From Rhizobium sp. ASV20 (GTDB taxonomy: Bacteria > Pseudomonadota > Alphaproteobacteria > Rhizobiales > Rhizobiaceae), in contig NZ_JAELTU010000027.1 in the NCBI RefSeq assembly GCF_016429015.1, positions 1 to 59,997 on the forward strand: DNA of 59,997 nt. The letters run 5' to 3'. The notes below the pieces were generated by a model. The model saw nothing but the letters and a program-made list of their open reading frames with translations. It made no database searches and was not told the DNA's origin. The position numbers and the translations under genes are program-made. Positions within the stretch are counted from its first letter, which is position 1. Each line of letters opens with the position of its first letter. Of this stretch, positions 9,135-16,704 are shown piece after piece.

Positions 9135-10121
9135 TTACTTCGTGAAGCAATTGCAGTCGGCAAGCGAAGCAGGCACTTCGGCTCCGAATGCCTTCAGGAC
9201 GGCCTTGTTGATCAGCGGCGCGTGGTCCTTGTAGGCCGGAACGGAGGGCTTGATCGTCTTCGGGTCGGCACCCTTCAGGATTTCTGCGGCGATCTTGCCG
9301 GCATTCTCGCCGACCTGGATGTAGTTGACGGCGAAGCTTGCCGGCACGACGCCGTTGCGAACCGCAGCGTCGTCGGAGTTGACGATCGGGATCTGCGCCT
9401 GGCGAGCGGCGGCGGCAACGGCCGGGATTGCCGGCTGCAGCAGGTTGGAGGCGGGCGTGTAGATCACGTCAGCCTTGCCGGCGAGGGAGGCGATGCGCTG
9501 CTGGATGTCATTGACGTTGTCGACGCCGACAGGCACCACTTCGAGGCCAGCAGCCGGAGCTGCCGCCTTGACCTTTTCGATCAGCGCGACGTCGTTGGCT
9601 TCGCCCGGATTGTAGGGGACGCCGATGCGCTTGGCATTCGGGAGCAGCTTCTTGGTGAAGGTCAGAACGGCGGAAATGTCCTGCAGGTCGCTCGAACCGG
9701 TGATGCCGACATCACCTGAATCCCACGATGGAACGAGCTTGGCGGCGACCGGATCAGTAACTGCGGTAAAGACGATCGGAATGCCGGAGCCTGCAAGCGC
9801 CTTCTTGGCAATCTGCGATACCGGCGTCGTAACGGTATACATCAGCTTCGGGTGTTCTGCCTGAAGCTTGGCGATCATCTGCGGCACGAGCGATGCGTCA
9901 AAGCTCGTATTGCTTTCGGAATAAACGACATCCTTGCCTTCGACGAAGCCGTTCTCGGCGAGTGCCTTCTTGAAGCCGGCGATCGAGGCGTTGAGCTGCG
10001 GATGCTCGCCGAAGTTGGCGATTGCGATCTTGATGGGTTCGGCCGACGCCGTGGCGACGCCCGCCATAAATGCACCGGCGACCACGAGGCTGGATAGCCA
10101 TTTGGACGTAGAATTACGCAT
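9135..10121 (-). CDS. ABC transporter substrate-binding protein, TrpX/COG2984 family
   Basis: A 328-residue periplasmic binding protein. Residues 1-27 form a Sec signal (hydrophobic core LVVAGAFMAGVATASA, cleavage near ASA-EPI). The mature part begins KIAIANFGEHPQLNASIAGF and has the two-lobed COG2984 pattern (VYTPASNLLQPAIPAVAAAA, PIVNSDDAAVRNG). C-terminal CNCF carries two cysteines. GGGAGG precedes ATG 10119-10121. This is the promoter-proximal gene of the kynurenine operon. The ligand is inferred to be tryptophan, kynurenine or a related indole or aryl amino acid. Confidence 0.83.
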   Translation of the reverse strand: MRNSTSKWLSSLVVAGAFMAGVATASAEPIKIAIANFGEHPQLNASIAGFKKALAENGFVEGKDVVYSESNTSFDASLVPQMIAKLQAEHPKLMYTVTTPVSQIAKKALAGSGIPIVFTAVTDPVAAKLVPSWDSGDVGITGSSDLQDISAVLTFTKKLLPNAKRIGVPYNPGEANDVALIEKVKAAAPAAGLEVVPVGVDNVNDIQQRIASLAGKADVIYTPASNLLQPAIPAVAAAARQAQIPIVNSDDAAVRNGVVPASFAVNYIQVGENAGKIAAEILKGADPKTIKPSVPAYKDHAPLINKAVLKAFGAEVPASLADCNCFTK

Positions 10122-10176
10122 ATTTCCCTCCCGGATGTGTCAAGGAGCCATGTTCCCTCAGGCTCTCTTGGCGGGG

Positions 10177-10204
10177 ATCATAGCGACTGCTGAACTCCTG
10201 TCAA
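10177..10204 (-). promoter_or_regulatory. Strong sigma-70-like promoter of the kynurenine operon
   Basis: On the minus strand TTGACA (10199-10204), a 16-bp spacer, then TATGAT (10177-10182). The expected leader to ATG 10121 is about 50 nt. It is one of the best -35/-10 matches in the window, and AT-rich repeats (10207-10277) lie immediately upstream. Confidence 0.6.
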
Positions 10205-10261
10205 TTTGAGATATATGATATGCGGGGCATGAGCCTTTAATATATATTTTCCCTATACGGC

Positions 10262-10277
10262 GATTATATATATAATC
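10262..10277. promoter_or_regulatory. Perfect 16-bp palindrome, candidate GntR operator
   Basis: GATTATATATATAATC is a complete palindrome 28 bp before the GntR start codon. Further ATATAT-rich elements lie at about 10207-10250. The position fits autoregulation of the divergent GntR gene. AT composition alone could create such symmetry, so the call is tentative. Confidence 0.4.
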
Positions 10278-10305
10278 CTGGCCGGGAGACGATGGGGATG
10301 AGGGC

Positions 10306-11073
10306 ATGGAAGACAAGGACGCGTTGAGCAAAACCGAGGCGGCCTACGCGCTGTTGCGGCGCGACATCCTCAATACGAGGCTGAGGCCCGGCGCGTCCTT
10401 GCGGCTCGGGGCCTTGCGAGACAGCTATGGAGTTGGTTGGACGCCACTTCGCGAGGCACTTTCACGGCTGGAGGCCGAGAAGCTGGTGACGGCGGTCAGC
10501 AATCGTGGCTTTGCCGTCGCACCGGTCTCCCGTGGAGAGCTGGAAGATCTGATGCGCGCGCGCATGATCGTTGAGCTGCCGTTGCTGATGGAATCGATCG
10601 AAAGGGGCGGCCCGGATTGGGAATCGGCTGTCGTCACCGCGCATTATCGTCTCTCGCGCTGCAAGATCGTGCCGGATGACGCGTCCGACGAGATGGCCGA
10701 TGATTGGGATGAGAAGCATACGGCGTTCCACGCAGCACTTTTAAGCGCGGCCACCTCGCACTGGCTCCTGCGCTTCCAGGCGACGATCAGCGATCAGCTT
10801 CGGCGCCATCACCGCTTCCTCGGTCTTGCGCCGACTCAGCGCGCCGCCGCCGGTCTTACGATCGGCTACGAGAAGGCCGCCGCCGCCTTACAGGATGCTA
10901 TGGCGCTCGAGCATCATACGGCATTGATGGAGGCAGCTCTTGACCGCGATCTCCCGCGCGCCAAGGAGCTTATGACCGAACACATCGGCTATTCTCTTCA
11001 GGTCTATATTCGTTCGGAAGATGAGACAGGTGGCCATGAAGGGTCGAAGTCGCTTGCCGGCGTACGGACGTAG
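10306..11073 (+). CDS. GntR-family regulator (FadR/FCD type), divergent from kynurenine operon
   Basis: A 255-residue regulator. The winged helix occupies about residues 9-75 (LRRDILNTRLRPGASLRLGA, then GWTPLREALSRLEAEKLVTA, then NRGFAVAPVS). The alpha-helical FCD ligand domain follows; it has a histidine in KHTAFHAALLSA and HIGYSL near the end, as in metal-containing FCD domains. It is transcribed away from the importer/kynureninase operon, so it probably controls that operon and itself. GGGATGAGGG precedes the ATG. Confidence 0.85.
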   Translation: MEDKDALSKTEAAYALLRRDILNTRLRPGASLRLGALRDSYGVGWTPLREALSRLEAEKLVTAVSNRGFAVAPVSRGELEDLMRARMIVELPLLMESIERGGPDWESAVVTAHYRLSRCKIVPDDASDEMADDWDEKHTAFHAALLSAATSHWLLRFQATISDQLRRHHRFLGLAPTQRAAAGLTIGYEKAAAALQDAMALEHHTALMEAALDRDLPRAKELMTEHIGYSLQVYIRSEDETGGHEGSKSLAGVRT

Positions 11074-11105
11074 ACCCTTCTGACCTCTTTGCGCGGGTGC
11101 CGACC

Positions 11106-12323
11106 CTACTGCGTCTTGCGCCTGAGCCATGCGTCCAGGCCTTTGCCTGCCATCCGTCCCGTGGCGAAACAAGCCGTGAGGAGGTAGCCGCCCGTCGGCG
11201 CCTCCCAGTCGATCATTTCTCCGGCTGCAAAGACGCCGGGAAGCTTCCTTACCATATAATCGTCGTCGAGCTCGCTCCAGCGGATACCGCCGGCCGATGA
11301 GATGGCCTCGGCAATGGGCCTTGGTCGCAGCAATGGAATGGGCAAGGCCTTTATCAGGCGAGCCAGATCTTCCGGCTGCGAAAGGGCAGGTGGCCTGGCA
11401 AGTTCACGAACAAGGCCGGCCTTCACGCCTTCAATCCCGGCCGCCTTGCGCAGGCGGTTGGAAAGGCTGGCTTTCGGATCTTGTCGCGCCAGATCGCGAA
11501 CCAGCCGTTCGATCGAGCGACCGGGCGCAAGATCGATGATCAATGCGGCGCTGTTTTCATTAGCCAGCCGGTCGCGGAGTGCGGCGGCATGCGCATAGAC
11601 CAGGCTGCCCTCTATACCCGCTTGTGAAATGACGAACTCGCCGGGAAATGTTCCAGCGTCCGAGGTTGCCGTAACAGCCTTCAGCGGCGCGCCGGCGAAA
11701 CGATCCCGGAATGCTGCACTCCAGGCAACCTCAAAGCCGCAATTGGCCGGTTGAAAGGGTGCGATGTCGATGTTTCGATCGCCGAGCCAATCGACCCATG
11801 CTGCGTCCGAGCCCAATCGGGGATAGCTGGCTCCGCCGAGCGCGAGCAGGGTGGCGTCATATTCGACGAAGCTTTGGCCCTGCGGCGTCTCGAAAACCAG
11901 TCGCTCATCGGCAAAGCCGGACCAGCGGTGCCGCGTCAGGACGCTTACGCCCCGCGCCTCGAGCCGAGCGAGCCAAGCGCGCAGCAGCGGCGATGCCTTC
12001 ATCACCTTCGGGAAAATGCGGCCGCTCGACCCGATGAATGTTTCAGTTCCCAGTTCCTCGGCCCAGGCTCGGATATCGCTTGGCTTGAATTCATCCAGAG
12101 CGGCGCGCAGCCGCGGTGAAGCAGCGCCAAACCGATCGGCAAAGAGCGCGAAATCTTCCGAATGCGTGATGTTCAGTCCGGATTTGCCCGCCAGCAGGAA
12201 CTTGCGCGCGACGGTCGGCATGCTGTCATAGACGGTGACGCGATGGCCGGATGAAGACAGGACTTCCGCCGCCATGAGCCCAGCGGGGCCTCCGCCGATG
12301 ATTGCGATATGCTTCTCAGCCAT
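11106..12323 (-). CDS. NAD(P)/FAD-dependent flavoprotein, HI0933/BaiN family (TIGR03862-like)
   Basis: A 405-residue flavoprotein. The N-terminal FAD motif is GGGPAGLMAAEVL. KFLLAGKSGLNITHSEDFA and GSSGRIFPKVMKASPLLRAW are hallmarks of the HI0933/BaiN group, and the C-terminal FAGEMIDWEAPTGGYLLTAC closes the FAD site. Relatives are annotated as aminoacetone-oxidase-family or BaiN-like reductases; most have unknown substrates. It appears monocistronic, converging on the GntR gene with a 32-bp gap. Confidence 0.82.
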   Translation of the reverse strand: MAEKHIAIIGGGPAGLMAAEVLSSSGHRVTVYDSMPTVARKFLLAGKSGLNITHSEDFALFADRFGAASPRLRAALDEFKPSDIRAWAEELGTETFIGSSGRIFPKVMKASPLLRAWLARLEARGVSVLTRHRWSGFADERLVFETPQGQSFVEYDATLLALGGASYPRLGSDAAWVDWLGDRNIDIAPFQPANCGFEVAWSAAFRDRFAGAPLKAVTATSDAGTFPGEFVISQAGIEGSLVYAHAAALRDRLANENSAALIIDLAPGRSIERLVRDLARQDPKASLSNRLRKAAGIEGVKAGLVRELARPPALSQPEDLARLIKALPIPLLRPRPIAEAISSAGGIRWSELDDDYMVRKLPGVFAAGEMIDWEAPTGGYLLTACFATGRMAGKGLDAWLRRKTQ

Positions 12324-12459
12324 GAGCCATCCGATGTCCGTTCCTATACGTTCTCTTGGGCTGGCCCCGCAGCGAAAGCAAGATCGCCGTTTTCATTTCT
12401 CAACGAAATCCGCACCCAACCGGATCGCAAGCCGGGTGGATATCCACGTTTCAATCGAT

Positions 12460-12475
12460 GTAACTGTCTAGTTAC
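12460..12475. promoter_or_regulatory. Inverted repeat GTAACT-N4-AGTTAC upstream of TetR gene, candidate operator
   Basis: GTAACTGTCTAGTTAC has perfect 6-bp arms about a spacer of four. The same repeat, with the last arm base changed, occurs at 13379-13394 before the operon downstream of the TetR gene. Two copies at the two expected control points are good evidence for a shared operator. Confidence 0.65.
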
Positions 12476-12577
12476 TACGACTGCCAACAGGCGAGGGACT
12501 GTCAACTTGTGCGATGATCGGTTACTTATCGGCGGCAGGAAAGGTCGCGGAAGCCTTGAGAGACGTCGCCAGGAGTC

Positions 12578-13285
12578 ATGATGCCGGAAGCCAGAACTGT
12601 AAAGCGCCGCACGAAGAGCGAAGACTCTGCAAAGGCGGATCAGTCATCCTCCAATGCGTCGGAACGGCCGCGTCTCAGGGACGCAGAGCGCACCAGCAAG
12701 GCGATCCTCGCAGCGGCAACGAAAGAATTTGCCGAACGCGGCTATGGCGGCGCGCGCGTCGACGCCATAGCTGAACGCGCCAAGATCAACAAGCGGATGC
12801 TCTATCACTATTTCGGTGGCAAGGATGCGCTCTATGTCGCCGTTCTGGAAGGCAGCTACATCGCCATCCGTTCGGCTGAGGCACGGCTCGATCTGTCCCA
12901 TCGCCCGCCCGCCGACGGCATGCGGGAGCTAGTTGTCTTCACCTGGCAATATTTCCTGGATCACCCTGAGTTCCTTGGCATTCTTAGCACGGAAAACATG
13001 CATAAGGCCCGCTTCCTGAAGCGGTCTGCGCGTATTTTCGAACTGCATTCGCCCTTGGTTTCTGAAATTGCCGGCCTGCTCGATCGAGGCGCTGCCGCTG
13101 GCGACTTTCGCCCGGACTGCGATCCGGTCAAGATCTATATGAGCATTGCGGCACTCGGTTCCTTCTTTTTGACGAACCGCTGGACGCTGTCGACGATCTT
13201 CCGGCGCAACCTTTCCGACAAAGCGGAGATCGATGCCTGGGGCGAGCATATCGTCGACGTCATCTTCGCCTATCTGCGCCCTTAA
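12578..13285 (+). CDS. TetR-family transcriptional regulator
   Basis: A 235-residue regulator. A charged tail of about 30 residues precedes the TetR helix-turn-helix: SKAILAAATKEFAERGYGGA, then AKINKRMLYHYFGGKDALY at about residues 65-85. The all-helical C-terminal half (FTWQYFLDHPEFLGILSTEN onward) would bind an effector. It lies 129 bp upstream of the dehydrogenase/DUF993/isomerase operon on the same strand, and both promoters share an inverted repeat. It is therefore the likely repressor of that operon. AGGAG is placed 3 bp before ATG 12578 and 6 before ATG 12581, so the second ATG may be used. Confidence 0.85.
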   Translation: MMPEARTVKRRTKSEDSAKADQSSSNASERPRLRDAERTSKAILAAATKEFAERGYGGARVDAIAERAKINKRMLYHYFGGKDALYVAVLEGSYIAIRSAEARLDLSHRPPADGMRELVVFTWQYFLDHPEFLGILSTENMHKARFLKRSARIFELHSPLVSEIAGLLDRGAAAGDFRPDCDPVKIYMSIAALGSFFLTNRWTLSTIFRRNLSDKAEIDAWGEHIVDVIFAYLRP

Positions 13286-13378
13286 GCGCCCTTTCGCTGC
13301 AAGCCCGACATCTCCACCGATCTGCAGTGCGGCCATTGACCTAGGCCGTTGACAGCACCGCTTCGCCATGTCAGTTAT

Positions 13379-13394
13379 GTAACTATATAGTTAT
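13379..13394. promoter_or_regulatory. Second copy of the TetR-type inverted repeat, upstream of the DUF993 operon
   Basis: GTAACTATATAGTTAT repeats the 12460 site with a single arm mismatch; its inner 14 bases are a perfect palindrome. It ends about 20 bp before the dehydrogenase start codon, in the region where a -10 element and the transcription start would lie, which suits a repressor. Confidence 0.65.
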
Positions 13395-13414
13395 TTACGG
13401 GAGGAATGACTCTA

Positions 13415-14572
13415 ATGGCGACGAAGTCGATCGGTATCATCATGCACGGTATTACCGGCCGCATGGGCTACAATCAGCATCTGGTGCGTTCTATCCTGGC
13501 GATCCGCGAGCAGGGTGGGGTTCTGTTGGCAAACGGCGATCGGCTGATGCCCGAGCCGGTGCTTGTCGGCCGCAACGCCGAAAAGATCGAGGCGATTGCG
13601 CGCAAGCATGGTCTTTCCAAGACGACGACCGATCTCGACGCCGCCCTTGCTGATCCAAACAACACGATCTTCTTCGATGCCGGTTCAACGCAGATGCGTG
13701 TCGAGCTGCTTGAGCGGGCAATTGCCGCCGGCAAGCACGTCTATTGCGAAAAGCCGATTTCCGAAACGCTGGAAGAGGCGCTTTCGGTCGCAGCTTCCGC
13801 GGAACGCCGTGGCGTCAAGAACGGCGTGGTGCAGGACAAGCTGTTCCTGCCGGGCCTGCGCAAGATTGCCATGCTGCGTGACAGTGGCTTCTTCGGCAAG
13901 ATCCTCTCCGTGCGCGGTGAGTTCGGCTATTGGGTCTTTGAAGGCGATTGGGGTGTAAAGGCACAGCGTCCCTCCTGGAACTATCGGAAGAAAGAGGGCG
14001 GCGGCATGATCCTCGATATGCTCCCGCACTGGCGCTATGTGCTCGACAATCTGTTCGGCGAGGTCCAGTCCGTCAGCTGCCTCGGCGCGACCCATATCCC
14101 AAGCCGCGTCGATGAGAACGGCAAGACCTATGTCGCCGATGCCGACGATGCCGCCTATGCCACCTTCGAGCTAGAAGGCGGCGTTATCGCCCATATCAAT
14201 TCATCCTGGGCCGTTCGTGTGCGTCGTGATGATCTCGTCACCTTCCAGGTTGACGGCACGCACGGTTCAGCCGTCTGCGGCCTGATGCGTTGCTGGACCC
14301 AGCATCGCGTCAACACGCCGAAGCCGGTCTGGAACCCTGATCAACCGCAACCGATCAACTTCTTCGACACCTGGGACGAGGTGCCGGACACGCAGGTTTT
14401 CGACAACGGGTTCAAGGCGCAATGGGAGCAGTTCCTGTGCCATGTCGCAGAGGATGCGCCGTGGAAGTTCACGCTCCGCGAAGGTGCCAAAGGCGTTCAA
14501 CTGGCGGAACTTGCGCAGCAGAGCTGGGCCGAGCGCCGTTGGGTCGACGTGCCAGCACTTGCGGTTCGCTGA
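13415..14572 (+). CDS. Gfo/Idh/MocA family NAD(P)-dependent oxidoreductase
   Basis: A 385-residue protein with an N-terminal Rossmann domain (GIIMHGITGRMGYNQHLVRS) and the family catalytic motif CEKPIS near residue 112. The C-terminal alpha/beta domain contains GGGMILDMLPHWRYVLDNL, with the usual Asp and His of the active site. These enzymes oxidise or reduce a hydroxyl of sugars, inositols or glycosides. The start ATG 13415 is chosen because GGAGGA sits 9 bp upstream; the in-frame ATG at 13406 touches it. First gene of a three-gene operon, with the next gene 12 bp downstream. Confidence 0.85.
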   Translation: MATKSIGIIMHGITGRMGYNQHLVRSILAIREQGGVLLANGDRLMPEPVLVGRNAEKIEAIARKHGLSKTTTDLDAALADPNNTIFFDAGSTQMRVELLERAIAAGKHVYCEKPISETLEEALSVAASAERRGVKNGVVQDKLFLPGLRKIAMLRDSGFFGKILSVRGEFGYWVFEGDWGVKAQRPSWNYRKKEGGGMILDMLPHWRYVLDNLFGEVQSVSCLGATHIPSRVDENGKTYVADADDAAYATFELEGGVIAHINSSWAVRVRRDDLVTFQVDGTHGSAVCGLMRCWTQHRVNTPKPVWNPDQPQPINFFDTWDEVPDTQVFDNGFKAQWEQFLCHVAEDAPWKFTLREGAKGVQLAELAQQSWAERRWVDVPALAVR

Positions 14573-14584
14573 GGAGCTGGCAAT

Positions 14585-15760
14585 ATGACCAGAAACCTTC
14601 GCTTGCCAGCGGCCGGTGGTACGCTTGCAGAATTCACGCTCACCAATATGCCGGTGAGCGCTCCGCTCAAGCCGGCGGCCGGTCATCGTTTCAGTCGCGT
14701 CGCCTATGCCGCCGCTCACGTTGTCGTCGATCCCTTCGCAGACAATGATCCCTGGCTCGATCGCAATATCGACTGGGACCGCACGATCGCCTTCCGCGAA
14801 TATCTCTGGGATCTCGGTCTCGGCGTCGCGGAGGCCATGGATACGGCGCAGCGTGGCATGGGGCTCGACTGGGCAGGCGCCAAGGAGCTGATCGCCAATG
14901 CGCAATCGGCGGCACGCGCCAGGCCGGATGCCGTGATCGCCTATGGCGCCGGCACGGACCATTTGCCGCCGGGCCCTGATGTCACGATCGATGATGTCAT
15001 TCGTGCCTATGAGGAGCAGGTTGCCTATGTCGAAGGGCAGGGCGGTCGTATCATTCTGATGGCAAGCCGCGCGCTTGCCGCAGCCGCCAAAGGCCCGGAC
15101 GATTATGCCCGCGTCTACGACCGCATTCTCCGGCAAGTCCGGGAGCCGGTGATGATCCATTGGCTCGGCTCGATGTTCGATCCGGCGCTTGCCGGCTATT
15201 GGGGATCGACTGATGATATGCAGGCGATGGAAACAGCCGTCACGATCATCAATCAGAACGCCGCCAAGGTCGATGGCGTCAAGATCTCGCTGCTGTCGGC
15301 CGAGAAGGAGATTATCATGCGCCGCCGGCTCGATCCGTCGGTGAAAATGTATACGGGTGACGACTTCAACTATGCCGAACTGATCGCCGGTGACGACCAA
15401 GGCTATTCGCACGCGCTGCTCGGCATCTTCGACGCGATCGCACCAGCCGCAAGTGCGGCGCTGGCGAAGCTTGCCGAGAATGACCTCGATGCGTTTCATC
15501 AGATCTTGGCGCCGACGGTTCCGCTGTCGCGCCACATCTTCAAGGCACCGACGCGCTTCTACAAGACCGGCGTTGTCTTTCTTGCCTATCTCAATGGCTT
15601 CCAGGACCATTTCCAGATGCTTGGCGGCCAGCAGAGCACGCGCTCTATCCTGCATCTTTCGGAGCTTTTCCGGCTGGCGGATGCTGCCCGTGTTCTACGC
15701 GATCCGGATCTGGCGGTGCGTCGGATGAAAACCATCCTTGCTACCGTCGGCGTCGAATAG
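14585..15760 (+). CDS. DUF993 family protein, aldolase-like TIM barrel
   Basis: A 391-residue protein recognised as DUF993, related to dihydrodipicolinate synthase. FREYLWDLGLGVAEAMDTAQ and VIAYGAGTDHLPPGP fit the N-terminal half of the barrel. K233 in DGVKISLLSAEKEI occupies the position expected of the Schiff-base lysine of the DHDPS/KDPG class, which is inference. FYKTGVVFLAYLNGFQDHFQ is typical of the C-terminal part. No DUF993 reaction is known to me. Between a dehydrogenase and an isomerase-like gene, a role in cleaving an oxidised sugar is plausible. Confidence 0.8.
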   Translation: MTRNLRLPAAGGTLAEFTLTNMPVSAPLKPAAGHRFSRVAYAAAHVVVDPFADNDPWLDRNIDWDRTIAFREYLWDLGLGVAEAMDTAQRGMGLDWAGAKELIANAQSAARARPDAVIAYGAGTDHLPPGPDVTIDDVIRAYEEQVAYVEGQGGRIILMASRALAAAAKGPDDYARVYDRILRQVREPVMIHWLGSMFDPALAGYWGSTDDMQAMETAVTIINQNAAKVDGVKISLLSAEKEIIMRRRLDPSVKMYTGDDFNYAELIAGDDQGYSHALLGIFDAIAPAASAALAKLAENDLDAFHQILAPTVPLSRHIFKAPTRFYKTGVVFLAYLNGFQDHFQMLGGQQSTRSILHLSELFRLADAARVLRDPDLAVRRMKTILATVGVE

Positions 15761-15790
15761 CGGACAAGGGATTAGAGGAGGAGAATCGCA

Positions 15791-16615
15791 ATGACGGTCG
15801 AGGGACTATCGATCAATCTGGCGACGGTGCGCCAGCAATATGACATGCGCCAGGCGGTCGAAGCCTGTCTGAAGCAGGGCATTGTCGCGATCGCACCCTG
15901 GCGCGATCAGGTTCACAAGATCGGCCTTTCCGAAGCCGCCAGGATCGTTGCAGATAACAAGCTCAAGGTTACCGGTCTTTGCCGCGGCGGCATGTTTCCG
16001 GCTGCTGATGCCGAAGGCCGGGCAGCGGCGATCGACGACAACAAGCGCGCGATCGACGAAGCGGCGGCGCTGAATGCCGATTGCCTCGTTCTTGTCGTGG
16101 GCGGTCTTCCGGCGGAATCGAGGGACATCGCTCACGCTCGTGAGATGGTGGCCGACGGTATAGCTGCGATCCTGCCCCATGCCCGCAGCTCCGGCATTCC
16201 GCTTGCGATCGAGCCGCTGCATCCGATGTATGCCGCCGACCGTGCCTGCGTGAACACGCTCGAACAGGCACTCGACATCTGCGATCTCCTGGGCGACGGC
16301 ATCGGTGTTGCGGTCGACGTCTACCATGTCTGGTGGGATCCGAAGCTTCATCAGCAGATTGCTCGCGCCGGTGCCGGCGGTCGCATCCTCGCCCATCATA
16401 TCTGCGACTGGCTCGTGCCGACGACAGACCTGTTGCTTGACCGCGGCATGATGGGCGACGGTGTCATCGATCTCAAGGGCATCCGTGCCGAGATCGAGAA
16501 GGCGGGCTTTTTCGGGATGCAGGAAGTCGAGATCTTCTCCCAGAACAACTGGTGGAAGCGGCCGGGTGAAGAGGTTTTGACCACCTGCGTCGAGCGTTTC
16601 CAGAGTGTTTGCTGA
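15791..16615 (+). CDS. Sugar phosphate isomerase/epimerase-like TIM-barrel protein
   Basis: A 274-residue xylose-isomerase-like TIM barrel (AP endonuclease 2 family). Probable metal ligands are in AIEPLHPMYAADRA, DVYHVWWDP, HHICDW and MQEVEIFS. Relatives include hydroxypyruvate isomerase, inosose dehydratase, epimerases and 3-keto-glycoside lyases, so the reaction is open. It ends the operon, which terminates at the hairpin at 16648. GGAGGAGAATCGCA gives a strong ribosome site. Confidence 0.82.
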   Translation: MTVEGLSINLATVRQQYDMRQAVEACLKQGIVAIAPWRDQVHKIGLSEAARIVADNKLKVTGLCRGGMFPAADAEGRAAAIDDNKRAIDEAAALNADCLVLVVGGLPAESRDIAHAREMVADGIAAILPHARSSGIPLAIEPLHPMYAADRACVNTLEQALDICDLLGDGIGVAVDVYHVWWDPKLHQQIARAGAGGRILAHHICDWLVPTTDLLLDRGMMGDGVIDLKGIRAEIEKAGFFGMQEVEIFSQNNWWKRPGEEVLTTCVERFQSVC

Positions 16616-16647
16616 CGCGAGGGCTCCAAACCTCGTTACCAATAAGA

Positions 16648-16684
16648 AAGCCGGACCAACTGTCGTTGGTCCGGCTTCGGTTTT
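16648..16684. terminator. Bidirectional rho-independent terminator
   Basis: A perfect 13-bp stem from AAGCCGGACCAAC to GTTGGTCCGGCTT with a TGTC loop, followed by CGGTTTT; on the other strand the stem is followed by a weaker T-containing stretch. It lies between the convergent isomerase-like and livK-like genes and can serve both. Confidence 0.85.
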
Positions 16685-16704
16685 AAAGGTTATCGTCTAA
16701 GGGC

